The notes under the pieces: generated by a model
Databases searched by the model: none
What the model saw: only the letters and a program-made list of their open reading frames with translations
Told to the model about the DNA's origin: nothing
DNA from: Larix kaempferi
Lineage: Eukaryota > Streptophyta > Pinopsida > Pinales > Pinaceae
Length of the DNA: 64,000 nucleotides
Direction: 5' to 3'
NCBI GenBank assembly: GCA_027924585.1
Contig: BSBM01000319.1
Span: 4,617,001-4,681,000, forward strand
Position numbers and translations under genes: made by a program
In this document: positions 30,055-40,610 of the stretch, piece by piece
Numbering within the stretch: the first letter of the stretch is position 1
Layout: each line of letters begins with the position of its first letter

Positions 30055-32157
30055 ATGGCGGAAGAAAAGAGAGACGACGGAGCAGTAGATCCTATCAAGT
30101 TGTTGCTCGAGGAAGCCCTCGCGCGACAGAGGATCGAGATGATGGATAATTTCGCCCAAATCCTTCAACGCATGCCAACAGCGGCAAATGCACCCTCAAC
30201 GAGCAGCCATTTCGGAGATACGACTCCCTTCAAGGTACAAGTTAATTTTGATATCCCCTTGTTTGAAGGCCAAATCGATGCCGATGCTCTAGATAAATGG
30301 TTGAATCTACTAGAAGGGTATTTCTCTGTCCACAAATTTTCCGACAGGGAAAAGATCATCTTTGCGCTCCTTAAGGCCGTCCCCCATGTCAAAAATTGGT
30401 GGGAAACTTATTGTGAGCAAAACTCGTCAGACGAGTCTGGATTGTTTGAATATTCCAATCCCACTTGGGCCTCTTTTATAGATGCCGTCAAGGAACAATA
30501 TTACCCTGTTGGAAACTATGATGACCAGTACACAAAATGGACCATTCTGCATCAAGAGAGGGACCAAACGGTGTCGGAGTACACCAACAAATTTCATACC
30601 TTGCGCACAAAGCTAGGTATCAAGGACTCCGAGCGGCACCTAGTACTGAAATATCGCAGTGGCCTACACCGGTACATCCGAACAGAGATGGATTTCCTGA
30701 AAATCTCTTCACTCGGATCCACCTATCGATATGCTGTCAAAATTGAGCAGAAATTTCAAGAAAAGAACAAGCGTGACTTCGGACCTGTGCAGAAGCAGGG
30801 CAAGGGAAACTTTGGCTCGCAGAGCACGGGGCAAGAAAAGGATAACCAATCCCAACCACAGGCGAAGAAGGGTAAAGAAAAGACAAAGAAGGAAACCGGG
30901 AAGTGGTGCGAGTTCCACAAAAGCCCCTAGCACAACACTGATGATTGTCGCTCAAAACAGTCATTGGTGGCTGAGATCAAAGCTTCAGAATCAGATCCTA
31001 GTTTCGATTCTGACTCGGAACCTAATTTCACGGCCGCGCAAAAAGGGAAGCAGATAATTGATGCAGAACCCAGTGCCGTTGTTGCCACCACACAGATTCA
31101 GCCAGAGGAGCCTGAAGAGTCGGAGGCAGAGGAGCGCCTTTTCCACTCACAGATGTGGGTGAAGGGAATTCCCCTACATTTTGTTGTGGACAGCGGCAGC
31201 CAGAAGAACCTGATCTCAGAAGAAGTCATCAAGAGATTGGAGCTACCAATAACGCCACACCCACAACCATACACCATTGGATGGCTAAGCCAAGGACGAA
31301 GGATCCGTGTCAGTCACCAATGTCGCCTACCATATGGCATCAAGCCCTTCAAAGATGAGGTATTGTGTGATGTGGCCCCACTTGAAGTATGTGATGTTCT
31401 TTTAGGACAACCATATATGTGGAAGCGTCATGCTGTATATGAATCACGACCTCGCAGTGTCATTGTCACTTTGGGAGGACAACTCTATCGGATACCAGAG
31501 ATAGTTACACCTACCCCAAACGAGCAGGGAAGGAAGATAATCTCCCACACTGGGAAATTTTCCCTATTCGCAATTGCCACTAAAGGAGAACATCATATCG
31601 CAGAGACATCCACAACCTCTGCCCATCATCCCTCTACTCAGCAGAAACAAGAAAAACAGAAGTTCAGTGCAGCATCGCCTATTCGAGTTCCTTTGCAGTG
31701 CAAGGACACACATTCAAGGTGCTCCCACAAAAAGAAACCATCAACACCAATGCAAAATACCACAACAACCAAAACTGTTGAACAGCTCCAGCGCAGCCAG
31801 CAACAACAATTACAGCCCTCTGAAGATTTCAAAGAAAGGCAACCTTTCTGCTTCAACAAATGTCGCACCAAGAGCTCAACTCGACACACAAATCGACATA
31901 TGATAAGGGATTTAACGCAATGGAGACCATTGCTTCCTAAGGAGGGAGGATTGATCCAGGTGGATATCGGTGGCAGCCCACCTCTTCCAACTGGCTCAAA
32001 ACAGTCTTCTGGCAATTTTGGTAAATTACTATTTTTAGCAGTTTTTCGGGTCCTGAACTTCCGGAGCCATTTTGAGGCCCTAAACGACATTTTTTGGCGA
32101 TTTGGGGGACCAAACGGTTGCCTCTGGCATGCATTCGAGCCCAGCCAAAAGTTGTAA
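30055..32157 (+). pseudogene. gag-pro: Gag-protease, unit 12 (nonsense codon in the zinc knuckle)
   Basis: W292 is TAG (30928-30930), which removes the last two zinc ligands and the protease. E216K affects the same codon that is a stop in unit 5, and Q236E is shared with unit 8. The rest is open to 32157, with A551D, T613N and several changes in the tail. Confidence 0.9.
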
Positions 32158-32571
32158 ATCTCGGATAGACCTTTCCAACGGGCTACCGAGCGCCCCAAAC
32201 GGAGATCGCATGCAAAAGTTACGACCCCGGGAAGTTGATGTGCTAACTTACCCAAACGGGGCCCACATGACTTTTGGCGCTTCATCTCCTAGGGTTAGGT
32301 TTTTGGATGTTTGGGATTCTTTCCCTCATGCTTATGATAAATAGGCCCTTTGGCCTCTCTTTGTATTCATCTTGGCACGAATGAGCATAGCGGCCACATC
32401 TCTTCTCAGAGATAGCTACCACCATTCTAGCTATTGTATTTTACAGTCTGTTCTATTTCCGCTATTTAATAGAATATGTGTTTACTGTATCACTGTGTTA
32501 TTTGCAATATATCTCTGTATATGATTCTGTATATGCTATCTTTTGTTTCGTTCCCACATAAATCCGAATCA
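31952..32571 (+). repeat. LTR13, 620 bp (long allele, altered 3' terminus)
   Basis: The 3' end reads GAATCA instead of GGATCA, breaking the 6-bp terminal inverted repeat. Several substitutions cluster around the hairpin (CCAAAC left arm, ATTCGAG right arm, CAGCCAAAAG). Hypervariable 12-mer: ggttgcctctgg. Confidence 0.95.
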
Positions 32572-32702
32572 GTGGTATCAGAGCGGTCTGCTCTTTGATT
32601 GTTTCTCGGTGCATGTCCCCGACGAGGTCAGGATACAGAGAGTTGGGTCTCGAACTAGTTTCACTTGGGGAAGACCACTCTCGCCGCCCCATACGGCCTC
32701 CC

Positions 32703-34805
32703 ATGGCGGAAGAAAAGAGAGACGACGGAGCAGTAGATCCTATCAAGTTGTTGCTCGAGGAAGCCCTCGCGCGACAGAGGATCGAGATGATGGATAATTT
32801 CGCCCAAATCCTTCAACGCATGCCAACAGCGGCAAATGCACCCTCAACGAGCAGCCATTTCGGAGATACGACTCCCTTCAAGGTACAAGTTAATTTTGAT
32901 ATCCCCTTGTTTGAAGGCCAAATCGATGCCGATGCTCTAGATAAATGGTTGAATCTACTAGAAGGGTATTTATCTGTCCACAAATTTTCCGACAGGGAAA
33001 AGATCATCTTTGCGCTCCTTAAGGCCGTCCCCCATGTCAAAAATTGGTGGGAAACTTATTGTGAGCAAAACTCGTCAGACGAGTCTGGATTGTTTGAATA
33101 TTCCAATCCCACTTGGGCCTCTTTTATAGATGCCGTCAAGGAACAATATTACCCTGTTGGAAACTATGATGACCAGTACACAAAATGGACCATTCTGCAT
33201 CAAGAGAGGGACCAAACGGTGTCGGAGTACACCAACAAATTTCATACCTTGCGCACAAAGCTAGGTATCAAGGACTCCGAGCGGCACCTAGTACTGAAAT
33301 ATCGCAGTGGCCTACACCGGTACATCCGAACAGAGATGGATTTCCTGGAAATCTCTTCACTCGGATCCACCTATCGATATGCTGTCAAAATTGAGCAGAA
33401 ATTTCAACAAAAGAACAAGCGTGACTTCGGACCTGTGCAGAAGCAGGGCAAGGGAAACTTTGGCTCGCAGAGCACGGGGCAAGAAAAGGATAACCAATCC
33501 CAACCACAGGCGAAGAAGGGTAAAGAAAAGACAAAGAAGGAAACCGGGAAGTGGTGCGAGTTCCACAAAAGCCCCTGGCACAACACTGATGATTGTCGCT
33601 CAAAACAGTCATTGGTGGCTGAGATCAAAGCTTCAGAATCAGATCCCAGTTTCGATTCTGACTCGGAACCTAATTTCACGGCCGCGCAAAAAGGGAAGCA
33701 GATAATTGATGCAGAACCCAGTGCCGTTGTTGCCACCACACAGATTCAGCCAGAGGAGCCTGAAGAGTCGGAGGCAGAGGAGCGCCTTTTCCACTCACAG
33801 ATGTGGGTGAAGGGAATTCCCCTACATTTTGTTGTGGACAGCGGCAGCCAGAAGAACCTGATCTCAGAAGAAGTCATCAAGAGATTGGAGCTACCAATAA
33901 CGCCACACCCACAACCATACACCATTGGATGGCTAAGCCAAGGACGAAGGATCCGTGTCAGTCACCAATGTCGCCTACCATATGGCATCAAGCCCTTCAA
34001 AGATGAGGTATTGTGTGATGTGGCCCCACTTGAAGTACGTGATGTTCTTTTAGGACAACCATATATGTGGAAGCGTCATGCTGTATATGAATCACGACCT
34101 CGCAGTGTCATTGTCACTTTGGGAGGACAACTCTATCGGATACCAGAGATAGTTACACCTACCCCAAACGAGCAGGGAAGGAAGATAATCTCCCACACTG
34201 GGAAATTTTCCCTATTCGCAATTGCCACTAAAGGAGAACATCATATCGCAGAGACATCCACAACCTCTGCCCATCATCCCTCTACTCAGCAGAAACAAGA
34301 AAAACAGAAGTTCAGTGCAGCATCGCCTATTCGAGTTCCTTTGCAGTGCAAGGCCACGCATTCAAGGTGCTCCCACAAAAAGAAACCATCAACACCAATG
34401 CAAAATACCACAACAACCAAAACTGTTGAACAGCTCCAGCGCAGCCAGCAACAACAATTACAGCCCTCTGAAGATTTCAAAGAAAGGCAACCTTTCTGCT
34501 TCAACAAATGTCGCACCAAGAGCTCAACTCGACACACAACTCGACATATGATAAGGGATTTAACGCAATGGAGACCATTGCTTCCTAAGGAGGGAGGATT
34601 GATCCAGGTGGATATCGGTGGCAGCCCACCTCTTCCAACTGGCTCAAAACAGTCTTCTGGCAATTTTGGTAAATTACTATTTTTAGCAGTTTTTCGGGTC
34701 CTGAACTTCCGGAGCCATTTTGAGGCCCTAAACGACATTTTTTGGCAATTTGGGGGACCAAATGGTTGCCACCGGCATGCATTTGGGCCCAGTCGAAAGT
34801 TGTAA
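32703..34805 (+). CDS. gag-pro: Gag-protease polyprotein, unit 13 (intact, 700 aa)
   Basis: First unit of the contiguous C446R block. F90L lies in the Gag domain and R682Q in the LTR-encoded tail. A K-to-I change lies in the stretch between the two candidate ATGs (CCCATACGG), so it matters only if the upstream start is used. Confidence 0.9.
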   Translation: MAEEKRDDGAVDPIKLLLEEALARQRIEMMDNFAQILQRMPTAANAPSTSSHFGDTTPFKVQVNFDIPLFEGQIDADALDKWLNLLEGYLSVHKFSDREKIIFALLKAVPHVKNWWETYCEQNSSDESGLFEYSNPTWASFIDAVKEQYYPVGNYDDQYTKWTILHQERDQTVSEYTNKFHTLRTKLGIKDSERHLVLKYRSGLHRYIRTEMDFLEISSLGSTYRYAVKIEQKFQQKNKRDFGPVQKQGKGNFGSQSTGQEKDNQSQPQAKKGKEKTKKETGKWCEFHKSPWHNTDDCRSKQSLVAEIKASESDPSFDSDSEPNFTAAQKGKQIIDAEPSAVVATTQIQPEEPEESEAEERLFHSQMWVKGIPLHFVVDSGSQKNLISEEVIKRLELPITPHPQPYTIGWLSQGRRIRVSHQCRLPYGIKPFKDEVLCDVAPLEVRDVLLGQPYMWKRHAVYESRPRSVIVTLGGQLYRIPEIVTPTPNEQGRKIISHTGKFSLFAIATKGEHHIAETSTTSAHHPSTQQKQEKQKFSAASPIRVPLQCKATHSRCSHKKKPSTPMQNTTTTKTVEQLQRSQQQQLQPSEDFKERQPFCFNKCRTKSSTRHTTRHMIRDLTQWRPLLPKEGGLIQVDIGGSPPLPTGSKQSSGNFGKLLFLAVFRVLNFRSHFEALNDIFWQFGGPNGCHRHAFGPSRKL

Positions 34806-35207
34806 ATCTCGGATAGACCTTTCCAACGGGCTACCGAGCGCCCCAAACGGAGATCGCATGCAAAAGTTACGACCCCGGGAAGTTGATGTGCTAACTTACC
34901 CAAACGGGGCCCACATGACTTTTGGCGCTTCATCTCCTAGGGTTAGGTTTTTGGATGTTTGGGATTCTTTCCCTCATGCTTATGATAAATAGGCCCTTTG
35001 GCCTCTCTTTGTATTCATCTTGGCACGAATGAGCATAGCGGCCACATCTCTTCTCAGAGATAGCTACCACCATTCTAGCTATTGTATTTTACAGTCTGTT
35101 CTATTTCCGCTATTTAATAGAATATGTGTTTACTGTATCACTGTGTTATTTGCAATATGATTCTGTATATGCTATCTTTTGTTTCGTTCCCACATAAATC
35201 CGGATCA
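34600..35207 (+). repeat. LTR14, 608 bp (short allele A)
   Basis: Private G-to-A just upstream of the hairpin (GGCAATTTGG), changing R682 to Q in the overlapping frame. Hypervariable 12-mer: ggttgccaccgg. Confidence 0.95.
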
Positions 35208-35338
35208 GTGGTATCAGAGCGGTCTGCTCTTTGATTGTTTCTCGGTGCATGTCCCCGACGAGGTCAGGATACAGAGAGTTGGGTCTCGAACTAGTTTCAC
35301 TTGGGGAAGACCACTCTCGCCGCCCCAAACGGCCTCCC

Positions 35339-37441
35339 ATGGCGGAAGAAAAGAGAGACGACGGAGCAGTAGATCCTATCAAGTTGTTGCTCGAGGAAGC
35401 CCTCGCGCGACAGAGGATCGAGATGATGGATAATTTCGCCCAAATCCTTCAACGCATGCCAACAGCGGCAAATGCACCCTCAACGAGCAGCCATTTCGGA
35501 GATACGACTCCCTTCAAGGTACAAGTTAATTTTGATATCCCCTTGTTTGAAGGCCAAATCGATGCCGATGCTCTAGATAAATGGTTGAATCTACTAGAAG
35601 GGTATTTCTCTGTCCACAAATTTTCCGACAGGGAAAAGATCATCTTTGCGCTCCTTAAGGCCGTCCCCCATGTCAAAAATTGGTGGGAAACTTATTGTGA
35701 GCAAAACTCGTCAGACGAGTCTGGATTGTTTGAATATTCCAATCCCACTTGGGCCTCTTTTATAGATGCCATCAAGGAACAATATTACCCTGTTGGAAAC
35801 TATGATGACCAGTACACAAAATGGACCATTCTGCATCAAGAGAGGGACCAAACGGTGTCGGAGTACACCAACAAATTTCATACCTTGCGCACAAAGCTAG
35901 GTATCAAGGACTCCGAGCGGCACCTAGTACTGAAATATCGCAGTGGCCTACACCGGTACATCCGAACAGAGATGGATTTCCTGGAAATCTCTTCACTCGG
36001 ATCCACCTATCGATATGCTGTCAAAATTGAGCAAAAATTTCAACAAAAGAACAAGCGTGACTTCGGACCTGTGCAGAAGCAGGGCAAGGGAAACTTTGGC
36101 TCGCAGAGCACGGGGCAAGAAAAGGATAACCAATCCCAACCACAGGCGAAGAAGGGTAAAGAAAAGACAAAGAAGGAAACCGGGAAGTGGTGCGAGTTCC
36201 ACAAAAGCCCCTGGCACAACACTGATGATTGTCGCTCAAAACAGTCATTGGTGGCTGAGATCAAAGCTTCAGAATCAGATCCCAGTTTCGATTCTGACTC
36301 GGAACCTAATTTCACGGCCGCGCAAAAAGGGAAGCAGATAATTGATGCAGAACCCAGTGCCGTTGTTGCCACCACACAGATTCAGCCATAGGAGCCTGAA
36401 GAGTCGGAGGCAGAGGAGCGCCTTTTCCACTCACAGATGTGGGTGAAGGGAATTCCCCTACATTTTGTTGTGGACAGCGGCAGCCAGAAGAACCTGATCT
36501 CAGAAGAAGTCATCAAGAGATTGGAGCTACCAATAACACCACACCCACAACCATACACCATTGGATGGCTAAGCCAAGGACGAAGGATCCGTGTTAGTCA
36601 CCAATGTCGCCTACCATATGGCATCAAGCCCTTCAAAGATGAGGTATTGTGTGATGTGGCCCCACTTGAAGTACGTGATGTTCTTTTAGGACAACCATAT
36701 ATGTGGAAGCGTCATGCTGTATATGAATCACGACCTCGCAGTGTCATTGTCACTTTGGGAGGACAACTCTATCGGATACCAGAGATAGTTACACCTACCC
36801 CAAACGAGCAGGGAAGGAAGATAATCTCCCACACTGGGAAATTTTCCCTATTCGCAATTGCCACTAAAGGAGAACATCATATCGCAGAGACATCCACAAC
36901 CTCTGCCCATCATCCCTCTACTCAGCAGAAACAAGAAAAACAGAAGTTCAGTGCAGCATCGCCTATTCGAGTTCCTTTGCAGTGCAAGGCCACGCATTCA
37001 AGGTGCTCCCACAAAAAGAAACCATCAACACCAATGCAAAATGCCACAACAACCAAAACTGTTGAACAGCTCCAGCGCAGCCAGCAACAACAATTACAGC
37101 CCTCTGAAGATTTCAAAGAAAGGCAACCTTTCTGCTTCAAAAAATGTCGCACCAAGAGCTCAACTCGACACACAACTCGACATATGATAAGGGATTTAAC
37201 GCAATGGAGACCATTGCTTCCTAAGGAGGGAGGATTGATCCAGGTGGATATCGGTGGCAGCCCACCTCTTCCAACTGGCTCAAAACAGTCTTCTGGCAAT
37301 TTTGGTAAATTACTATTTTTAGCAGTTTTTCGGGTCCTGAACTTCCGGAGCCATTTTGAGGCCCTAAACGACATTTTTTGGCGATTTGGGGGACCAAATG
37401 GTTGCCTCTGGCATGCATTTGGGCCCAGTCAAAAGTTGTAA
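35339..37441 (+). pseudogene. gag-pro: Gag-protease, unit 14 (nonsense codon just before the protease)
   Basis: E351 is TAG (36389-36391), in the linker upstream of the protease. The product would be a complete Gag with zinc knuckle but no protease. It also has V145I, silent ACA at T400, C446R, T569A, N601K and R698Q. Confidence 0.9.
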
Positions 37442-37843
37442 ATCTCGGATAGACCTTTCCAACGGGCTACCGAGCGCCCCAAACGGAGATCGCATGCAAA
37501 AGTTACGACCCCGGGAAGTTGATGTGCTAACTTACCCAAACGGGGCCCACATGACTTTTGGCGCTTCATCTCCTAGGGTTAGGTTTTTGGATGTTTGGGA
37601 TTCTTTCCCTCATGCTTATGATAAATAGGCCCTTTGGCCTCTCTTTGTATTCATCTTGGCACGAATGAGCATAGCGGCCACATCTCTTCTCAGAGATAGC
37701 TACCACCATTCTAGCTATTGTATTTTACAGTCTGTTCTATTTCCGCTATTTAATAGAATATGTGTTTACTGTATCACTGTGTTATTTGCAATATGATTCT
37801 GTATATGCTATCTTTTGTTTTGTTCCCACATAAATCCGGATCA
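37236..37843 (+). repeat. LTR15, 608 bp (short allele A), matches LTR16
   Basis: It carries AGTCAAAAG after the hairpin and TTTTGTTTTG near its 3' end, two variants found together only here and in LTR16. Hypervariable 12-mer: ggttgcctctgg. Confidence 0.95.
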
Positions 37844-37974
37844 GTGGTATCAGAGCGGTCTGCTCTTTGATTGTTTCTCGGTGCATGTCCCCGACGAGGT
37901 CAGGATACAGAGAGTTGGGTCTCGAACTAGTTTCACTTGGGGAAGACCACTCTCGCCGCCCCAAACGGCCTCCC

Positions 37975-40077
37975 ATGGCGGAAGAAAAGAGAGACGACGG
38001 AGCAGTAGATCCTATCAAGTTGTTGCTCGAGGAAGCCCTCGCGCGACAGAGGATCGAGATGATGGATAATTTCGCCCAAATCCTTCAACGCATGCCAACA
38101 GCGGCAAATGCACCCTCAACGAGCAGCCATTTCGGAGATACGACTCCCTTCAAGGTACAAGTTAATTTTGATATCCCCTTGTTTGAAGGCCAAATCGATG
38201 CCGATGCTCTAGATAAATGGTTGAATCTACTAGAAGGGTATTTCTCTGTCCACAAATTTTCCGACAGGGAAAAGATCATCTTTGCGCTCCTTAAGGCCGT
38301 CCCCCATGTCAAAAATTGGTGGGAAACTTATTGTGAGCAAAACTCGTCAGACGAGTCTGGATTGTTTGAATATTCCAATCCCACTTGGGCCTCTTTTATA
38401 GATGCCGTCAAGGAACAATATTACCCTGTTGGAAACTATGATGACCAGTACACAAAATGGACCATTCTGCATCAAGAGAGGGACCAAACGGTGTCGGAGT
38501 ACACCAACAAATTTCATACCTTGCGCACAAAGCTAGGTATCAAGGACTCCGAGCGGCACCTAGTACTGAAATATCGCAGTGGCCTACACCGGTACATCCG
38601 AACAGAGATGGATTTCCTGGAAATCTCTTCACTCGGATCCACCTATCGATATGCTGTCAAAATTGAGCAAAAATTTCAACAAAAGAACAAGCATGACTTC
38701 GGACCTGTGCAGAAGCAGGGCAAGGGAAACTTTGGCTCGCAGAGCACGGGGCAAGAAAAGGATAACCAATCCCAACCACAGGCGAAGAAGGGTAAAGAAA
38801 AGACAAAGAAGGAAACCGGGAAGTGGTGCGAGTTCCACAAAAGCCCCTGGCACAACACTGATGATTGTCGCTCAAAACAGTCATTGGTGGCTGAGATCAA
38901 AGCTTCAGAATCAGATCCCAGTTTCGATTCTGACTCGGAACCTAATTTCACGGCCGCGCAAAAAGGGAAGCAGATAATTGATGCAGAACCCAGTGCCGTT
39001 GTTGCCACCACACAGATTCAGCCAGAGGAGCCTGAAGAGTCGGAGGCAGAGGAGCGCCTTTTCCACTCACAGATGTGGGTGAAGGGAATTCCTCTACATT
39101 TTGTTGTGGACAGCGGCAGCCAGAAGAACCTGATCTCAGAAGAAGTCATCAAGAGATTGGAGCTACCAATAACGCCACACCCACAACCATACACCATTGG
39201 ATGGCTAAGCCAAGGACGAAGGATCCGTGTCAGTCACCAATGTCGCCTACCATATGGCATCAAGCCCTTCAAAGATGAGGTATTGTGTGATGTGGCCCCA
39301 CTTGAAGTACGTGATGTTCTTTTAGGACAACCATATATGTGGAAGCGTCATGCTGTATATGAATCACGACCTCGCAGTGTCATTGTCACTTTGGGAGGAC
39401 AACTCTATCGGATACCAGAGATAGTTACACCTACCCCAAACGAGCAGGGAAGGAAGATAATCTCCCACACTGGGAAATTTTCCCTATTCGCAATTGCCAC
39501 TAAAGGAGAACATCATATCGCAGAGACATCCACAACCTCTGCCCATCATCCCTCTACTCAGCAGAAACAAGAAAAACAGAAGTTCAGTGCAGCATCGCCT
39601 ATTCGAGTTCCTTTGCAGTGCAAGGCCACGCATTCAAGGTGCTCCCACAAAAAGAAACCATCAACACCAATGCAAAATACCACAACAACCAAAACTGTTG
39701 AACAGCTCCAGCGCAGCCAGCAACAACAATTACAGCCCTCTGAAGATTTCAAAGAAAGGCAACCTTTCTGCTTCAACAAATGTCGCACCAAGAGCTCAAC
39801 TCGACACACAACTCGACATATGATAAGGGATTTAACGCAATGGAGACCATTGCTTCCTAAGGAGGGAGGATTGATCCAGGTGGATATCGGTGGCAGCCCA
39901 CCTCTTCCAACTGGCTCAAAACAGTCTTCTGGCAATTTTGGTAAATTACTATTTTTAGCAGTTTTTCGGGTCCTGAACTTCCGGAGCCATTTTGAGGCCC
40001 TAAACGACATTTTTTGGCGATTTGGGGGACCAAATGGTTGCCTCTGGCATGCATTTGGGCCCAGTCAAAAGTTGTAA
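37975..40077 (+). CDS. gag-pro: Gag-protease polyprotein, unit 15 (intact, 700 aa)
   Basis: R240H in the basic stretch, C446R and R698Q. It shares the silent GAGCAAAAA change near codon 232 with unit 14 and is flanked by the matching LTR15 and LTR16. Confidence 0.9.
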   Translation: MAEEKRDDGAVDPIKLLLEEALARQRIEMMDNFAQILQRMPTAANAPSTSSHFGDTTPFKVQVNFDIPLFEGQIDADALDKWLNLLEGYFSVHKFSDREKIIFALLKAVPHVKNWWETYCEQNSSDESGLFEYSNPTWASFIDAVKEQYYPVGNYDDQYTKWTILHQERDQTVSEYTNKFHTLRTKLGIKDSERHLVLKYRSGLHRYIRTEMDFLEISSLGSTYRYAVKIEQKFQQKNKHDFGPVQKQGKGNFGSQSTGQEKDNQSQPQAKKGKEKTKKETGKWCEFHKSPWHNTDDCRSKQSLVAEIKASESDPSFDSDSEPNFTAAQKGKQIIDAEPSAVVATTQIQPEEPEESEAEERLFHSQMWVKGIPLHFVVDSGSQKNLISEEVIKRLELPITPHPQPYTIGWLSQGRRIRVSHQCRLPYGIKPFKDEVLCDVAPLEVRDVLLGQPYMWKRHAVYESRPRSVIVTLGGQLYRIPEIVTPTPNEQGRKIISHTGKFSLFAIATKGEHHIAETSTTSAHHPSTQQKQEKQKFSAASPIRVPLQCKATHSRCSHKKKPSTPMQNTTTTKTVEQLQRSQQQQLQPSEDFKERQPFCFNKCRTKSSTRHTTRHMIRDLTQWRPLLPKEGGLIQVDIGGSPPLPTGSKQSSGNFGKLLFLAVFRVLNFRSHFEALNDIFWRFGGPNGCLWHAFGPSQKL

Positions 40078-40479
40078 ATCTCGGATAGACCTTTCCAACG
40101 GGCTACCGAGCGCCCCAAACGGAGATCGCATGCAAAAGTTACGACCCCGGGAAGTTGATGTGCTAACTTACCCAAACGGGGCCCACATGACTTTTGGCGC
40201 TTCATCTCCTAGGGTTAGGTTTTTGGATGTTTGGGATTCTTTCCCTCATGCTTATGATAAATAGGCCCTTTGGCCTCTCTTTGTATTCATCTTGGCACGA
40301 ATGAGCATAGCGGCCACATCTCTTCTCAGAGATAGCTACCACCATTCTAGCTATTGTATTTTACAGTCTGTTCTATTTCCGCTATTTAATAGAATATGTG
40401 TTTACTGTATCACTGTGTTATTTGCAATATGATTCTGTATATGCTATCTTTTGTTTTGTTCCCACATAAATCCGGATCA
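39872..40479 (+). repeat. LTR16, 608 bp (short allele A), matches LTR15
   Basis: By eye identical to LTR15, including both diagnostic variants. Unit 15 is thus flanked by two matching LTRs. Confidence 0.95.
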
Positions 40480-40610
40480 GTGGTATCAGAGCGGTCTGCT
40501 CTTTGATTGTTTCTCGGTGCATGTCCCCGACGAGGTCAGGATACAGAGAGTTGGGTCTCGAACTAGTTTCACTTGGGGAAGACCACTCTCGCCGCCCCAA
40601 ACGGCCTCCC

